A stretch of 64,000 nucleotides of DNA from Thermoproteota archaeon. GTDB taxonomy: Archaea > Thermoproteota > Korarchaeia > JAOZGF01 > JAOZFZ01. The notes beneath the pieces are model-generated. The model saw only the letters and a list, made by a program, of their open reading frames with translations. It ran no database searches and was not told where the DNA came from. How positions within the stretch are numbered: the first letter of the stretch is position 1; the number at the start of each line of letters is the position of its first letter. The stretch covers positions 1-64,000 of the forward strand of contig JAOZFZ010000001.1 of NCBI GenBank assembly GCA_027491945.1, read 5' to 3'. This document shows positions 46,043-55,595 of this stretch, in pieces. A program made the translations under genes and the position numbers.

Positions 46043-46546
46043 CTAAAGTTTCTGGAGTATCTGCTGAATACGTGCTACAACTTCTCGGGTGTTTACGGGC
46101 TTTAGTGGAGCACCACATTTGGGGCATATAAAGCCCTCATCATAGGCTTGCTCGAGACTATAAACATTGCAATTAACATTGCCGCATGAGAAAACCTGAT
46201 TTGAAGTATAGTAGTCAATCTGCCTCTTAAGGTTTTCAAGAAGAAGATCCCTCCTGTACTCGATGTATTTAATCACAGCCGAGGGATTGAACCGCCATAT
46301 AAACTCCCTGTATGCTGGGTTAAACTTACTCTCGCTCTTATCAAAGGATACTAAGCCATACTTATTCAGCTTGTAGAGGACCTTTCTCACTTGATTAATC
46401 TTGAGACCCGTGTCGCCCGCTATGTCCTTTACAGTTTTTTCATTGAAAAGAATCGCTTGAACAACCTTGACAGCATCTTCACCGGCCACTTTCTCCACTA
46501 GACTGAGAAAAAAGGCGTGGCCAAGGGTTTGTTGGCTTACAACCAT
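46043..46546 (-). CDS. tfe: Transcription factor E (TFE alpha)
   Basis: 167 residues. N-terminal winged helix (DAVKVVQAILFNEKTVKDIAGDTGLKINQVRKVLYKL) and C-terminal zinc ribbon (CGNVNC..CPKCGAP). It stabilises the open complex of archaeal RNA polymerase. ATG start. Its last codon borders tRNA-Val on the opposite strand. Confidence 0.95.
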   Translation of the reverse strand: MVVSQQTLGHAFFLSLVEKVAGEDAVKVVQAILFNEKTVKDIAGDTGLKINQVRKVLYKLNKYGLVSFDKSESKFNPAYREFIWRFNPSAVIKYIEYRRDLLLENLKRQIDYYTSNQVFSCGNVNCNVYSLEQAYDEGFICPKCGAPLKPVNTREVVARIQQILQKL

Positions 46547-46675
46547 CTTGAAACCTCCTAGGGCTTAGGAAAAACGCGGGGTATATTTCCTGATTTCCTT
46601 TGACCTCTGCCGTTAAGGAACATACTCAAGAATCATATTAAAAGGTTGAGGTTTAAATTGAGGGGCTCGTTGATC

Positions 46676-47212
46676 ATGATGAAACCAAGAGTTATCGTGC
46701 TAAGGCTTGGGCACAGGAGGGAACGCGATAAAAGGATCAGCACACACGTTGGGCTTGTAGCAAGAGCATTCGGAGCTATAGGAATAGTTTACGCCGGTGA
46801 TGTGGAAGAGTCAATACTAAATAAGCTTAGAGACGTTACAGAAAGGTTTGGCGGAGAGTTTCAGGCAAACGTGATCGATGACCCAAAGAAGTACCTAGAA
46901 AGAGCAAGACGAAAAGGCCACCTAGTTGTGCACCTCACAATGTACGGTCAACCACTCTTAGACGTCATTAACCAAATCAGAGGGGTTAGCAAAGGAGTAG
47001 TTGTGGTGGTCGGCGCTGAGAAGGTTCCAAGGTGGGTGTATGAGATCTCAGACTTTAATGTCTCTGTTACATCTCAGCCTCACTCTGAGGTAGCAGCACT
47101 GGCCGTATTCTTAGACAGGCTCTATGATGGTAAGGAATTTTACATGGAGTTTAAAGGGGCTAAGATTCAGGTGGTGCCAAGCAAGAGAGGAAAGAGGGTA
47201 GTAAGAGTGTAG
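46676..47212 (+). CDS. trm56: tRNA (cytidine-56 2'-O)-methyltransferase
   Basis: About 178 residues of the SPOUT class: VLRLGHRRERDKRISTHVGLVARAFGA near the start, HLTMYGQPL, VVVVGAEKVPRWVYEISDFNVSV and SQPHSEVAALAVFLDRLY at the knot. The enzyme methylates C56 in the T-loop, which is of interest here because several tRNAs have T-loop introns three positions away. Confidence 0.93.
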   Translation: MMKPRVIVLRLGHRRERDKRISTHVGLVARAFGAIGIVYAGDVEESILNKLRDVTERFGGEFQANVIDDPKKYLERARRKGHLVVHLTMYGQPLLDVINQIRGVSKGVVVVVGAEKVPRWVYEISDFNVSVTSQPHSEVAALAVFLDRLYDGKEFYMEFKGAKIQVVPSKRGKRVVRV

Positions 47213-47224
47213 GGAATCTGAGTT

Positions 47225-47743
47225 TCACTTTTTTCTCGTTTTAACCCTTACGATGTCCCCTATAGTCAAATTAAACTTTTGGGGTGGTTTAAACTCGGCG
47301 TCTTCAATATCGAGTCTAGGCTTAACCAGTATCTTCACACTTAGGATCCTCTCGATCTTCCTTGCAAGGGGAGGAGGTGGAGCTTGCTTTTCCGCCTCGA
47401 TTTTTCTTAGGAGGGAAACCTTTTCCTTTAACACTTTAGCTAGATCTTCCTGTTTTAATCCACGTTTCTCTCGCGCCTTTTTTATTATTGCCCCATAATT
47501 TTCAACGACACTATACTCAGACTCAATGGAGAGAGATGCCCTAGCAGGCTTTTTCCGTGGGGTTCTTTTTGGTTTTAAAGCTGATTTAAGGGGTTTGGCG
47601 GCGCTAATAGGACTGGTTTCAGCAGAGATCTCTACTTTCCTCCCATACCTCACGCATGCCCTGCAAACAAGCAGAGTACTACCCTCAACATTAACCCTAA
47701 AGGGTTTCCCCCGAATGGGGCCTCCACATATCTCGCAGAACAT
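47225..47743 (-). CDS. mbf1: Multiprotein bridging factor aMBF1
   Basis: About 172 residues: an N-terminal zinc ribbon MFCEICGGPIRGKP..CRACVRYG, a basic linker (KPKRTPRKKPAR) and a C-terminal HTH_3 domain (IIKKAREKRGLKQEDLAKVLKEKVSLLRKIE). The frame is open further upstream, but the zinc ribbon start at 47743 is standard. Divergent from the NAC gene. Confidence 0.93.
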   Translation of the reverse strand: MFCEICGGPIRGKPFRVNVEGSTLLVCRACVRYGRKVEISAETSPISAAKPLKSALKPKRTPRKKPARASLSIESEYSVVENYGAIIKKAREKRGLKQEDLAKVLKEKVSLLRKIEAEKQAPPPPLARKIERILSVKILVKPRLDIEDAEFKPPQKFNLTIGDIVRVKTRKK

Positions 47744-47854
47744 TAGATCATCCTTCTTCGAGAGGATGAAGGCTGGACAAGCTGGGCTCACAGAGCAGTG
47801 GTAAGGTTTTATATTTATGCGTTTGCCTGAATAAGGCAGAGAGGAGGGTATACA

Positions 47855-48226
47855 TTGAGGGGAATTCCAAGAGGAATGTCTCCAAAAATGATGGCAAAAA
47901 TGATGAAACACCTTGGAATAAAGGTAGAAGAGATAACAGGTGTTAGAAGAGTTACACTAGAGCTTGAAAATAAGGCCCTCGTGGTAGAAAAGCCAAGGGT
48001 AATGATGATCAGACATGGCTCCGGCGAAGAGAAGATACTTCAGATAGAGGGAAGAATCATAGAGGAGGAGATGGGAGAGGAAAAACCCTTGGATATCCCT
48101 GAAGAGGATATAGCGCTGGTAGCAGAGAAGGCTGGGGTTGACAAAGGAACTGCTGAAAGAGTATTAAGAGAGGAAAAGGGAGATATTGCTAGCGCTATAC
48201 TGAAGCTGAAGGCTTCTGGGGGATGA
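47855..48226 (+). CDS. nac: Nascent polypeptide-associated complex protein
   Basis: 123 residues: NAC domain (IKVEEITGVRRVTLELENKALVVEKPRVMMI) and C-terminal UBA domain (IALVAEKAGVDKGTAERVLREEKGDIASAILKL). TTG start with GGAGGGT upstream. It binds nascent chains at the ribosome exit. Converges and overlaps slightly with the DUF35 gene at the 3' end. Confidence 0.95.
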   Translation: MRGIPRGMSPKMMAKMMKHLGIKVEEITGVRRVTLELENKALVVEKPRVMMIRHGSGEEKILQIEGRIIEEEMGEEKPLDIPEEDIALVAEKAGVDKGTAERVLREEKGDIASAILKLKASGG

Positions 48227-48611
48227 CAGGTTTGAATTTATATCCATAAAGGATTAGCCCTGTATCGTTGTCTCTCATGAGAATTCTGAAGACAGATCTA
48301 ACCTGAACGCCAATCTCCAGATTCTCGGGTTTACAGTCAACGATCTGTCCCACAACAAGAACCCCGTTTTCTAGTTTGATTAGGCCGACTATATAGGGGG
48401 GATACTTTTTGAGTTGTTCAGGAGGGTTTTGTACTATCGTGTAGGACTCTAGCGTCCCCTTACCAGGCAGGACGACTCTAGAAATTTTTCTCGAACGACA
48501 GTGTGGACAGATGAGTCTTTTTACAATAAAGAATTTTCCACAAGACTTGCATTGATACCCGGAGAGCATATAGAGCGTCGATGCCTGTCTCCAAACATAC
48601 GGAGCGGCCAT
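48195..48611 (-). CDS. DUF35 OB-fold/zinc-ribbon acyl-CoA-binding subunit
   Basis: About 138 residues: zinc ribbon CKSCGKFFIVKRLICPHC then OB-fold GTLESYTIVQNPPE..PYIVGLIKLENGVLVVGQIV. In archaea the DUF35 protein bridges thiolase and HMG-CoA synthase into one channelling complex. It is third in that operon, starting about 10 nt after the thiolase stop. The last ~32 nt overlap the convergent NAC gene. Confidence 0.9.
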   Translation of the reverse strand: MAAPYVWRQASTLYMLSGYQCKSCGKFFIVKRLICPHCRSRKISRVVLPGKGTLESYTIVQNPPEQLKKYPPYIVGLIKLENGVLVVGQIVDCKPENLEIGVQVRSVFRILMRDNDTGLILYGYKFKPVIPQKPSASV

Positions 48612-48621
48612 TTTCCAACAC

Positions 48622-49776
48622 CTACATCTGACGGAGAAGGTGAATGGCAGCCGTTGCTCCCGATCCACCTAAGTTTTGGGTTAAGGCTAATCGCGGATTT
48701 TCAAGCTGGAGCTTACCGGCCTTTCCTAGAAGCTGTTGAACAGCTTCAGCAATTTGGTAGACTCCCGTGGCACCAATTGGATTGCCACGAGCCTTTAATC
48801 CCCCTTCTGGGTTTACTGGTAGATCTCCATCCCGTGAGATAACTTCCTCTAGCGTTAGCTTACCGGCTTCGCCCTTTCTCGCGTAGCCGAGGTCTTCAAG
48901 CGAGATTAGGCCGGCTACCGTGAACACGTCATGAACCTCTAAGAGGTCAACGCTTCTTCTCATTTCGCCCGCCATCTTAAGGGCTATTTCAGCGGCCATT
49001 CTTGTGGATGTAAAGCCTATTGAGATAACCCTATCACTGAGAGAGAGGGAATCGGTGACCACGGCACTTCCAGCTATTTCAATCAATTCATCGGAGATGC
49101 TCTTACCACGTTCAAGAGAGGTTATGAGAAGAGCAGCTGCTCCGTCACCTGCGGGCGAGCAATCATATAGCCTTATTGGATCGGCAACAATTGGCGCGTT
49201 GAGGTATCTCTCCATTGAGATTGGGAAACGAAGCTGAGCCAATGGGTTCTCCACAGCGTTTTTATGCATTTGAATGGCAAACTCGCCGAAGGCTTCCAGT
49301 GGAACCTTGTAATGATGCATGTACCTGCGCATCAGGAGAGCGTAAAAACCTGGAAGGGTTAAACCGTGAATTGCTTCATAATCATGATCTAGAAGGTGGG
49401 ACAAGCTACGGGTTACTCTCTGAGATGTCAGTTCAGTTGTCTTCTCAACCCCAATAACGAGAACACTATCGTATAGACCTGACTTTATTGAAATAAATGC
49501 TTCATGGACAGCCACTCCACCAGATGCACACGCCGCTTCAATTCGAAGAGAGGGGATTCCCGATATGGAGAGCTGGTCGACCGCAAGGGGTCCCAGATGG
49601 ATTTGTTGAGAGAAGCTTTCTGGAAGGGCGCAGGCGACATAGACCTTATCCACTTCAGGCCAGTTTAGGCTTTCAAGGAGCTGCAGCGCCGGTTCTGCCA
49701 TCAAAAGGCGCAAGGGCTTATCCCAGTGCTCGCCAACCCTTGTCATGCTACAGCCAGCAATAACGACCCTTCTCAC
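48622..49776 (-). CDS. Acetyl-CoA C-acetyltransferase (thiolase)
   Basis: 384 residues of the archaeal thiolase group. The nucleophilic Cys is in RIEAACASGGVAVHEA, the His in EVHDVFTVAGL, and the C-terminal region has NPEGGLKARGNPIGATG. It makes acetoacetyl-CoA for HMG-CoA synthase. GTG start 16 nt after the HMG-CoA synthase stop. Confidence 0.92.
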   Translation of the reverse strand: MRRVVIAGCSMTRVGEHWDKPLRLLMAEPALQLLESLNWPEVDKVYVACALPESFSQQIHLGPLAVDQLSISGIPSLRIEAACASGGVAVHEAFISIKSGLYDSVLVIGVEKTTELTSQRVTRSLSHLLDHDYEAIHGLTLPGFYALLMRRYMHHYKVPLEAFGEFAIQMHKNAVENPLAQLRFPISMERYLNAPIVADPIRLYDCSPAGDGAAALLITSLERGKSISDELIEIAGSAVVTDSLSLSDRVISIGFTSTRMAAEIALKMAGEMRRSVDLLEVHDVFTVAGLISLEDLGYARKGEAGKLTLEEVISRDGDLPVNPEGGLKARGNPIGATGVYQIAEAVQQLLGKAGKLQLENPRLALTQNLGGSGATAAIHLLRQM

Positions 49777-49792
49777 AATATTCCCCCGCGTT

Positions 49793-50854
49793 TTAGGTAA
49801 CGATCATCTCTCGATGCCATGCGTACTCTCCATAGCTTAGGTACACCTTGTGATCTAGCATTTCGGAGAGCAGTGGGGCTAGGAACCTCTTATCCAGCAC
49901 ACCATCCTTAACCTCTATGTGGTAGGCGTCACTACCCGCCCCTGAACCATAGGAAACCAGCAGCACTTTTTCGCCTGGGTTGGCCTTATCAAGAACGGCT
50001 GCTAGGCCAAGTAAAGTGTTTGCTGCATATGTGTTTCCGATCTTGTCCACCAAAAAACCGTGTTTGAGCTGGCTTTTCTCGAATCCAAGCATTTTAGCAA
50101 GCTGCAAGGGGAACTTCCCGTTTGGTTGGTGGAAGATGACATGGCTGTAGTCCTGGGGAACTGTACCAATAGCCCCCATAAGTCCTTTGGCAGCGCTTAT
50201 GGAGTGTTTAAAATAGGCTGGCATGCCCGTAAACCTCTCTCCATGTTTCGGGTACTTTTCACCATTACACCTCCAGAAATCGGGTGTATCGCTAACGTAG
50301 GAGAAGTGATGTTCTATTATCGCTGCAGTCTCCCTTGGTGAGCTAGCCTTGCCTAGTACCAGTGCAGCGGCGCCTGCCCCAGCAGAGTACTCAAGCGGAT
50401 CGCGCGGGCTTCCCTGTGCAGTATCCGTTCCTATGGCCACGGCTACGCCTCTTCTCACAAGCACATGGTTTAAGCAAACGTTTAAGGCTTCCGTTCCGGC
50501 TTTACAAGCGAATTCAAGATCGGCTGAGACTATCTCTCTTGGGGCCCCAACTGCAGCGGCCACAATCGTGCTTGTGGGTTTTACTGCATACGCCTTCGAC
50601 TCTGTACCAACATAAAGAGCAGATATTGACTTGGGATCTATTTTTGCCCTGTTGATTGCAAATCGAGCCGCCTCTACAGCTAGTGTTGTTGAATCCTCAT
50701 CCAGTCCAGGCACAGATTTTTCTCTAAGAAATAATGCTCTTTCCCACTTTGACGGATCTTCTCTCCATTGGCGACTTATATCCTCTACCTTTATACGGTA
50801 TATAGGAACGTATCCACCCCAGCCGAGGATGGCAACGCCTAGTTTTGACTTCAT
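49793..50854 (-). CDS. hmgcs: Hydroxymethylglutaryl-CoA synthase
   Basis: 353 residues. Catalytic Glu in KSVPGLDEDSTTL, Cys in DLEFACKAGTEAL, His in IFHQPNGKFP. It condenses acetoacetyl-CoA and acetyl-CoA, the entry to archaeal isoprenoid lipids. First of a three-gene operon with thiolase and DUF35. The region upstream (50855-50988) has an AT-rich AAATTTTTTAAG promoter candidate and the small symmetric TGTTGTAAACA. Confidence 0.95.
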   Translation of the reverse strand: MKSKLGVAILGWGGYVPIYRIKVEDISRQWREDPSKWERALFLREKSVPGLDEDSTTLAVEAARFAINRAKIDPKSISALYVGTESKAYAVKPTSTIVAAAVGAPREIVSADLEFACKAGTEALNVCLNHVLVRRGVAVAIGTDTAQGSPRDPLEYSAGAGAAALVLGKASSPRETAAIIEHHFSYVSDTPDFWRCNGEKYPKHGERFTGMPAYFKHSISAAKGLMGAIGTVPQDYSHVIFHQPNGKFPLQLAKMLGFEKSQLKHGFLVDKIGNTYAANTLLGLAAVLDKANPGEKVLLVSYGSGAGSDAYHIEVKDGVLDKRFLAPLLSEMLDHKVYLSYGEYAWHREMIVT

Positions 50855-50988
50855 GAATGATCACTCCCTGATAGCCTGTTTACAACAGTGTTAGAAGTGG
50901 TGCAAGAGCAGAGTATTGGTTAGGGTTTGCTGGAAGGATCTTAAAAAATTTTCGTTTTTCAACAAAAAGCATTACGTTAATTGCTATA

Positions 50989-51729
50989 TCAAGGCCTCTC
51001 AGGGGAGCCCTCTCTCAAAATGGCCCGTAACCCCTTTACTATATCATCAACGGATGGTTTTCTGGATAAGAGAAGTGGAATATCCTCTATCTTGGCTAGC
51101 TCTATGGCTAATGGGTCTACTTCCTCTGGACCGTGGATAGCAACGGCTGTGGGCTTCAGCCCCCTCACTCTAATCGCCACCATTGGAGACCTACCAAATT
51201 TCACATTCGTAAAGACTAGAATTCTTTGGGTTGTCATACCATAAAAACGTAGGTAATCGTCACCTGAAAGCCTCTTAATGGCCTCAATACTATCAATAAC
51301 CGTGTAGCCATAGACATAGGAAGTGAAGAGCTTCTGATCGCCATAGAGGACTGTTGCATCCAGCACCTCAACTAGCGTCTTGATGGGATGAGGGTTAGGG
51401 AATTCACCTATGTCGATAAGGGCTATATTTAGAAATTCAGGAAAGAACAGCTGGGCAAGCTCTCTTAACTTATCGCCCCCCCTAATTTCATCTATTTTTA
51501 TCAGGGACAATACAAACCTCCTAATAACTTGTGATCCTGGAGACTTCCTTCTTCCACCCTCATAATCTGAAATAACACTTGGTGAGAATCCGAGAAATCC
51601 AGCCAGCTCAAGCTGTTTAACATTGAAAATTTGCCTCCACTTTTTCATGGCCTCCCCTGGCCTTTTTGAGAGAACGATTTCACCAGCTATCCTGCTGGCT
51701 ATACGATCTTTAACAAACTCGGGAAGCAT
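50989..51729 (-). CDS. HTH (Xre-type) transcriptional regulator, COG1709-like
   Basis: 246 residues. HTH with MKKWRQIFNVKQLELAGFLGFSPSVISDYEGGRRKSPG (about 28-65), followed by a conserved domain including ILVFTNVKFGRSPMVAIRVRGLKPTAVAIHGPEEVDPLAIELA (about 170-212). The family is conserved in archaea and usually located beside HMG-CoA synthase genes, as here, so control of the mevalonate operon is likely. Confidence 0.82.
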   Translation of the reverse strand: MLPEFVKDRIASRIAGEIVLSKRPGEAMKKWRQIFNVKQLELAGFLGFSPSVISDYEGGRRKSPGSQVIRRFVLSLIKIDEIRGGDKLRELAQLFFPEFLNIALIDIGEFPNPHPIKTLVEVLDATVLYGDQKLFTSYVYGYTVIDSIEAIKRLSGDDYLRFYGMTTQRILVFTNVKFGRSPMVAIRVRGLKPTAVAIHGPEEVDPLAIELAKIEDIPLLLSRKPSVDDIVKGLRAILREGSPERP

Positions 51730-51815
51730 GGCTGATCACTTTTTCGACAATAGTCTTAAAGATCGGCATGTTGAATTTAAAAATCTATCAATGCCAACTC
51801 TACTCTAGGGACGAT

Positions 51816-51906
51816 GGGGCCGTGGGGTAGCTAGGTCCATCCTTCGAGACTCGGGCTCTCGAGAGCTGAAAGCCGAGAAACCCCGGTTCAAATCCGGGCG
51901 GCCCCA
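51816..51906 (+). tRNA. tRNA-Pro(CGG) with variable-region intron
   Basis: Identical over 91 nt to tRNA-Pro(TGG) at 15286, except that the wobble base T is C (loop CTCGGGC). It shares the same 15-nt insertion between anticodon stem and T-stem. Flanking sequences differ. Confidence 0.87.
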
Positions 51907-52029
51907 TTCCTTTTGATGGCCGTCCTGTGGCACTCGAACATCCAAAAATAGCAGTATTACAACTGAATGGCGGCAATTTTAAAAGAGAGACAGTAGCACA
52001 TCTGAGGGATCTTTTAGAGGGCTTCTAAC

Positions 52030-53214
52030 ATGACTTGGAGGAGCAATCTAAAGAACATCTTCGATGAGATACCACTTAGCTCTACGATCTTCAAGAAACG
52101 TGAGGCGGTAAGGTATGATTATGTTCCAGATAGCCTCCCCCACAGGGAAAAAGAAGTAAGGAAAATGGCCCTTATACTCTCACCAGTTCTAAAGGGCTCA
52201 GCACCATCTAATCTCTTCATCTATGGAAGAACAGGCACAGGCAAGACTGCAGTCGCAAAATATGTAAAAGAACAGCTGATCATGAAGGCTGGTGAGCTGA
52301 GGGCGCCTGTAGCCGTAAGCTACATCAACTGTCGAATAAACGGCACGAGCTATAGGGTGATTGTCCAGCTTGCCAGGGACTTGGGGGCAGAGGTCCCCTC
52401 TATGGGACTTCCATATGATGAGGTTTACCAAAGATTTCTAAGCCATCTCGAGGCGAACGGCATAGTAGCGGTTATATTTTTGGATGAGATAGACCAATTA
52501 ATCTCTAGAGGTGATGATAAGGCCCTTTATTCGCTGGTTAGGATCAACTCAGAGCTCTCAAGATCGGCCGTTTCTCTTGTGGGGATAACAAACGATCTCA
52601 AGTTTAAAGAAGTTTTGGATCCTCGTGTTGTAAGTGCTCTTAGCGATGAAGAGCTGTTCTTTGAACCGTACAATGCTGAACAGCTGAGGGATATACTTCA
52701 GAGGAGGGCTGAGCTGGCGTTCGTAGATGGGGCGTTAGATGAAGCTGTTATACCATTAATAGCAGCTTATGCAGCCCAGGAGGGTGGGGATGCAAGAGTG
52801 GGAATAGATTTACTCAGATTGGCTGGTGAGATAGCGGAGAGAGAGGGAAGCTCTGTAGTAACGGTTGATCATGTCGAGAGAGCTAGAGAGAAGATGCGTG
52901 ATGATCTATTTGAGAAGGCCATAAAGTCTTTGCCTCTCCATGGAAAACTTGTCTTGTATGCAATCGCATCTTTGAGAAGAATAAATGAGCCTGTAATAAC
53001 CACTGGAAAAGTGTACCTGACCTATAGGGGAATATGTGAGAAAATTGGTGTGAGATCTCTGTCAAAGCGTAGCGTGAGTGATACAATAAAGGATCTCGCA
53101 ACATTGGGCCTGATAACCTATACCATAGGCCCCGCTGAGAGGGGCAGAACAAAAAGGATAACCCTCCTCTATGGTTACAGAAGGGTCCTCGATCTCCTAA
53201 ACAATGAGATCTAG
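52030..53214 (+). CDS. cdc6: Orc1/Cdc6 replication initiator
   Basis: 394 residues: AAA+ domain with Walker A GRTGTGKT (about 66-73), Walker B VIFLDEID, sensor SLVGITND and arginine-finger region, then the C-terminal winged helix (about 310-390). It binds origins and loads MCM. ATG start. It converges on the DP1 gene with a 15-nt gap. Confidence 0.95.
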   Translation: MTWRSNLKNIFDEIPLSSTIFKKREAVRYDYVPDSLPHREKEVRKMALILSPVLKGSAPSNLFIYGRTGTGKTAVAKYVKEQLIMKAGELRAPVAVSYINCRINGTSYRVIVQLARDLGAEVPSMGLPYDEVYQRFLSHLEANGIVAVIFLDEIDQLISRGDDKALYSLVRINSELSRSAVSLVGITNDLKFKEVLDPRVVSALSDEELFFEPYNAEQLRDILQRRAELAFVDGALDEAVIPLIAAYAAQEGGDARVGIDLLRLAGEIAEREGSSVVTVDHVERAREKMRDDLFEKAIKSLPLHGKLVLYAIASLRRINEPVITTGKVYLTYRGICEKIGVRSLSKRSVSDTIKDLATLGLITYTIGPAERGRTKRITLLYGYRRVLDLLNNEI

Positions 53215-53229
53215 ACATGGTCAACCGGG

Positions 53230-54780
53230 CTAAACAAAGCTCTTCCTCATAATGAGATGGTTTTTCATGTCAAATATCTGAACAATACCCGGTGTTGGTT
53301 CAATGTTCATTTCCGCTTGGTAGGAGGTTTTTCCCTGCCAAGTTCCGGATCCTATACAAAATATTCCCCTGTACGTTTTCTCGCCATTGATGTGCATGTG
53401 AGCTGTAACGAGAATATCGGGCTCCCTCTCTATCACATGAAAGTCACGCTCTTCGGGTGCAAGAGGGACGTTTTGCCCATAAATCGGCGAGAGATGACGG
53501 CATCTAAGCATCTCCTCTATTGCCTCTTCCGGTTTTCCACGCTTTTCACGCGGTAGGGCAATGTTCCAGTTATCTAGGCTCTTGCCATGGTATAGGAGGA
53601 CGCGCAGCCCATCTATCCTGACGATGGCTGGATTTCCTAAGACGTAAACCTCTCTTTCCTCAATAAGGGGCTCTAGAAATGCCCTATCAATGGCAGGTTG
53701 GGGTTCAGAAAGCCTAGTTGCATCGTGATTTCCCGGAATGAATATGAGAGTGATGTGATTAGGGATCCTCAGGAGGTAGCTAACCAGAATCCTATATTGC
53801 TTCTCAATATCTTGAACTTCCAATTCGCGTTGCTGACCCGGATACACGCCTATACCGTCGACAAGATCACCTGTAATAACCAGATATTTTATCCTGCTGG
53901 ATATTATTCTCTCTTTTTCGCTTTGAACACGGCCATGAAGCCAATCAATGAACCCTTCAAATTTTTTCCTGAGAAAAGCCTTACTCCCTATATGCAAATC
54001 AGAGGTAAAGGCTATGTAGACCGGCACATCAAGTTTCGGGGGGGTTCGACGCCTTACATCAGGAAAAATGATTTCTCTAACGTATATGGCGTTTGAGTCT
54101 AAAATGGAACCCTTTATGGCTACAACTTGATCGAGCACAAGGTGTGATGCATTCTTCGCTTCAGGCGAGACAACAGCGCGGCATATTCCTGATGGATCCT
54201 CCAAATCCATAATTAAATGCCCTTTTCTGCCCCTTCTGATGGAGGTCACCATTCCAATAAGTGTTACCTCTTTACCCCTTTGCCTTGAGGGAACAAGCAT
54301 GTTTTCAATTGGCTCTACACCTGTTACGCCTGGCTTCGAAATAAGCATGTTATAGATTTTATTGTACCTGTACTGAAACAGGCGCACAAAATCGGATGGA
54401 TTTTCGCCTGGATTTATGTACAGTGTAGGATCCACTTCTATCTCAACCCTTCCGTCCCACTCCTTCGCCGTGAAGGACCCTTCGAGTAGTTGATGTGAGT
54501 ATATCAGGAAGCGCTGACGGTTTTTCGGTTTATGTTCCAACCTGCTAGCCCGAGGATGCCCTTCAACACTGGTTATCATCTCAGCCGTGATTATTTCGCA
54601 TCCCTTTGTAAGCACGATTTTCCGAAGTAAATGGAGAAGTCCGTCTAAGTCTGACGAGGAGATCATAAGTGAAAGGGCGTCCGGATTTACAAGGACTCCT
54701 TTTTCAGCCATTTCGACCAAAAAGGACTTTATTAACAGCTGTTTTTGCTTTGAATTCATGATAGGTCGCCACACACGCAT
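53230..54780 (-). CDS. polB: DNA polymerase D small subunit (DP1)
   Basis: 516 residues. Small N-terminal domain, OB-fold (about 180-245), then the calcineurin-like exonuclease: SDLHIGS, GDLVDGIG, PGNHDATR, YHGKSLD and TAHMH. It gives PolD its 3'-5' proofreading activity. A Met seven codons in is an alternative start. It overlaps the GPN GTPase gene by about 25 nt; the partner DP2 lies 4 kb away. Confidence 0.96.
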   Translation of the reverse strand: MRVWRPIMNSKQKQLLIKSFLVEMAEKGVLVNPDALSLMISSSDLDGLLHLLRKIVLTKGCEIITAEMITSVEGHPRASRLEHKPKNRQRFLIYSHQLLEGSFTAKEWDGRVEIEVDPTLYINPGENPSDFVRLFQYRYNKIYNMLISKPGVTGVEPIENMLVPSRQRGKEVTLIGMVTSIRRGRKGHLIMDLEDPSGICRAVVSPEAKNASHLVLDQVVAIKGSILDSNAIYVREIIFPDVRRRTPPKLDVPVYIAFTSDLHIGSKAFLRKKFEGFIDWLHGRVQSEKERIISSRIKYLVITGDLVDGIGVYPGQQRELEVQDIEKQYRILVSYLLRIPNHITLIFIPGNHDATRLSEPQPAIDRAFLEPLIEEREVYVLGNPAIVRIDGLRVLLYHGKSLDNWNIALPREKRGKPEEAIEEMLRCRHLSPIYGQNVPLAPEERDFHVIEREPDILVTAHMHINGEKTYRGIFCIGSGTWQGKTSYQAEMNIEPTPGIVQIFDMKNHLIMRKSFV

Positions 54781-55520
54781 TGAGCCTCGTTGATAATGCC
54801 AAACAAATCATAAAATCCATACCCTTTCGTGGCAGAAACAAATACTATGCGTGTTGTGGTGCTAACCTCTTCCATCGCCCTGATCACCTGACCTAGAAAG
54901 TCGGTTTCTACACCCACTGATCTGCATGAGGTAGTTATGCAAGACATAAACTTCGACGGGTTAAAGAGCATTCTCTTAAGGTTTTTTCTTTCTCCTGCTG
55001 AAAGGGTGTCTACCTTATTCACGGCTGTCACAACGGGTATCTCAAGCTTAAGTCCAGCTATAAAGCCGAGCATAAGGTGAGAGATTACATCGTTTATGTT
55101 TCCCAATTGGCTCGCATCCATCAGGTAAACTCCAACTGGCTTCATATGAAAGAGCCTTTTAACAAGCCTGTTACCTATGGGACGAAGGGCGAAGAGCTCA
55201 AATAGACCTGGTGTGTCTAGAATGCAGATTTCACATGTTCTCAGAGTTTCAAACATAAGGTCCAGCTTACCCTTTTCTATTTCTTCCATTGCCCTGACTA
55301 TGGCTGCATTCGGGCCCAATTGCTCGGTAATCATTATGTTTTCCACGGTCAAGATTGCCCTCACATCCAAATCTGGGGTGTAGGGCAGCCATTTAACCCC
55401 AGGATCTAAATTTATGTAGGACACAGCGAGAGAATAATGCTTCGACAGCCAGTCACCAAAGCTTTTGGTCATCGCTGTTTTACCTGCTCCGGCTAGCCCC
55501 ATGAAGATCAGAGCGTTCAT
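54756..55520 (-). CDS. GPN-loop GTPase
   Basis: 254 residues. P-loop GLAGAGKT (about 8-15), the family-defining GPN triad in LGPNAAI (about 69-71), LDTPGLFELF (G3) and NKVD (G4). Eukaryotic relatives assemble RNA polymerase II. Upstream of and overlapping the DP1 gene. Confidence 0.94.
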   Translation of the reverse strand: MNALIFMGLAGAGKTAMTKSFGDWLSKHYSLAVSYINLDPGVKWLPYTPDLDVRAILTVENIMITEQLGPNAAIVRAMEEIEKGKLDLMFETLRTCEICILDTPGLFELFALRPIGNRLVKRLFHMKPVGVYLMDASQLGNINDVISHLMLGFIAGLKLEIPVVTAVNKVDTLSAGERKNLKRMLFNPSKFMSCITTSCRSVGVETDFLGQVIRAMEEVSTTTRIVFVSATKGYGFYDLFGIINEAQCVCGDLS

Positions 55521-55595
55521 CGCCTTTCCCTAGCTATGGGTCCAACAAAAGATTTAAAGTCAACTGTCCGGCAGCAGCCGCTTTGGGGTTGACAG

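Noticed and set aside
51907..52029. Possible replication origin upstream of cdc6
   Set aside because: The 123-bp gap has a TATA-like AATTTTAAAAG but no long AT-rich unwinding element and no repeated origin-recognition boxes visible by eye.
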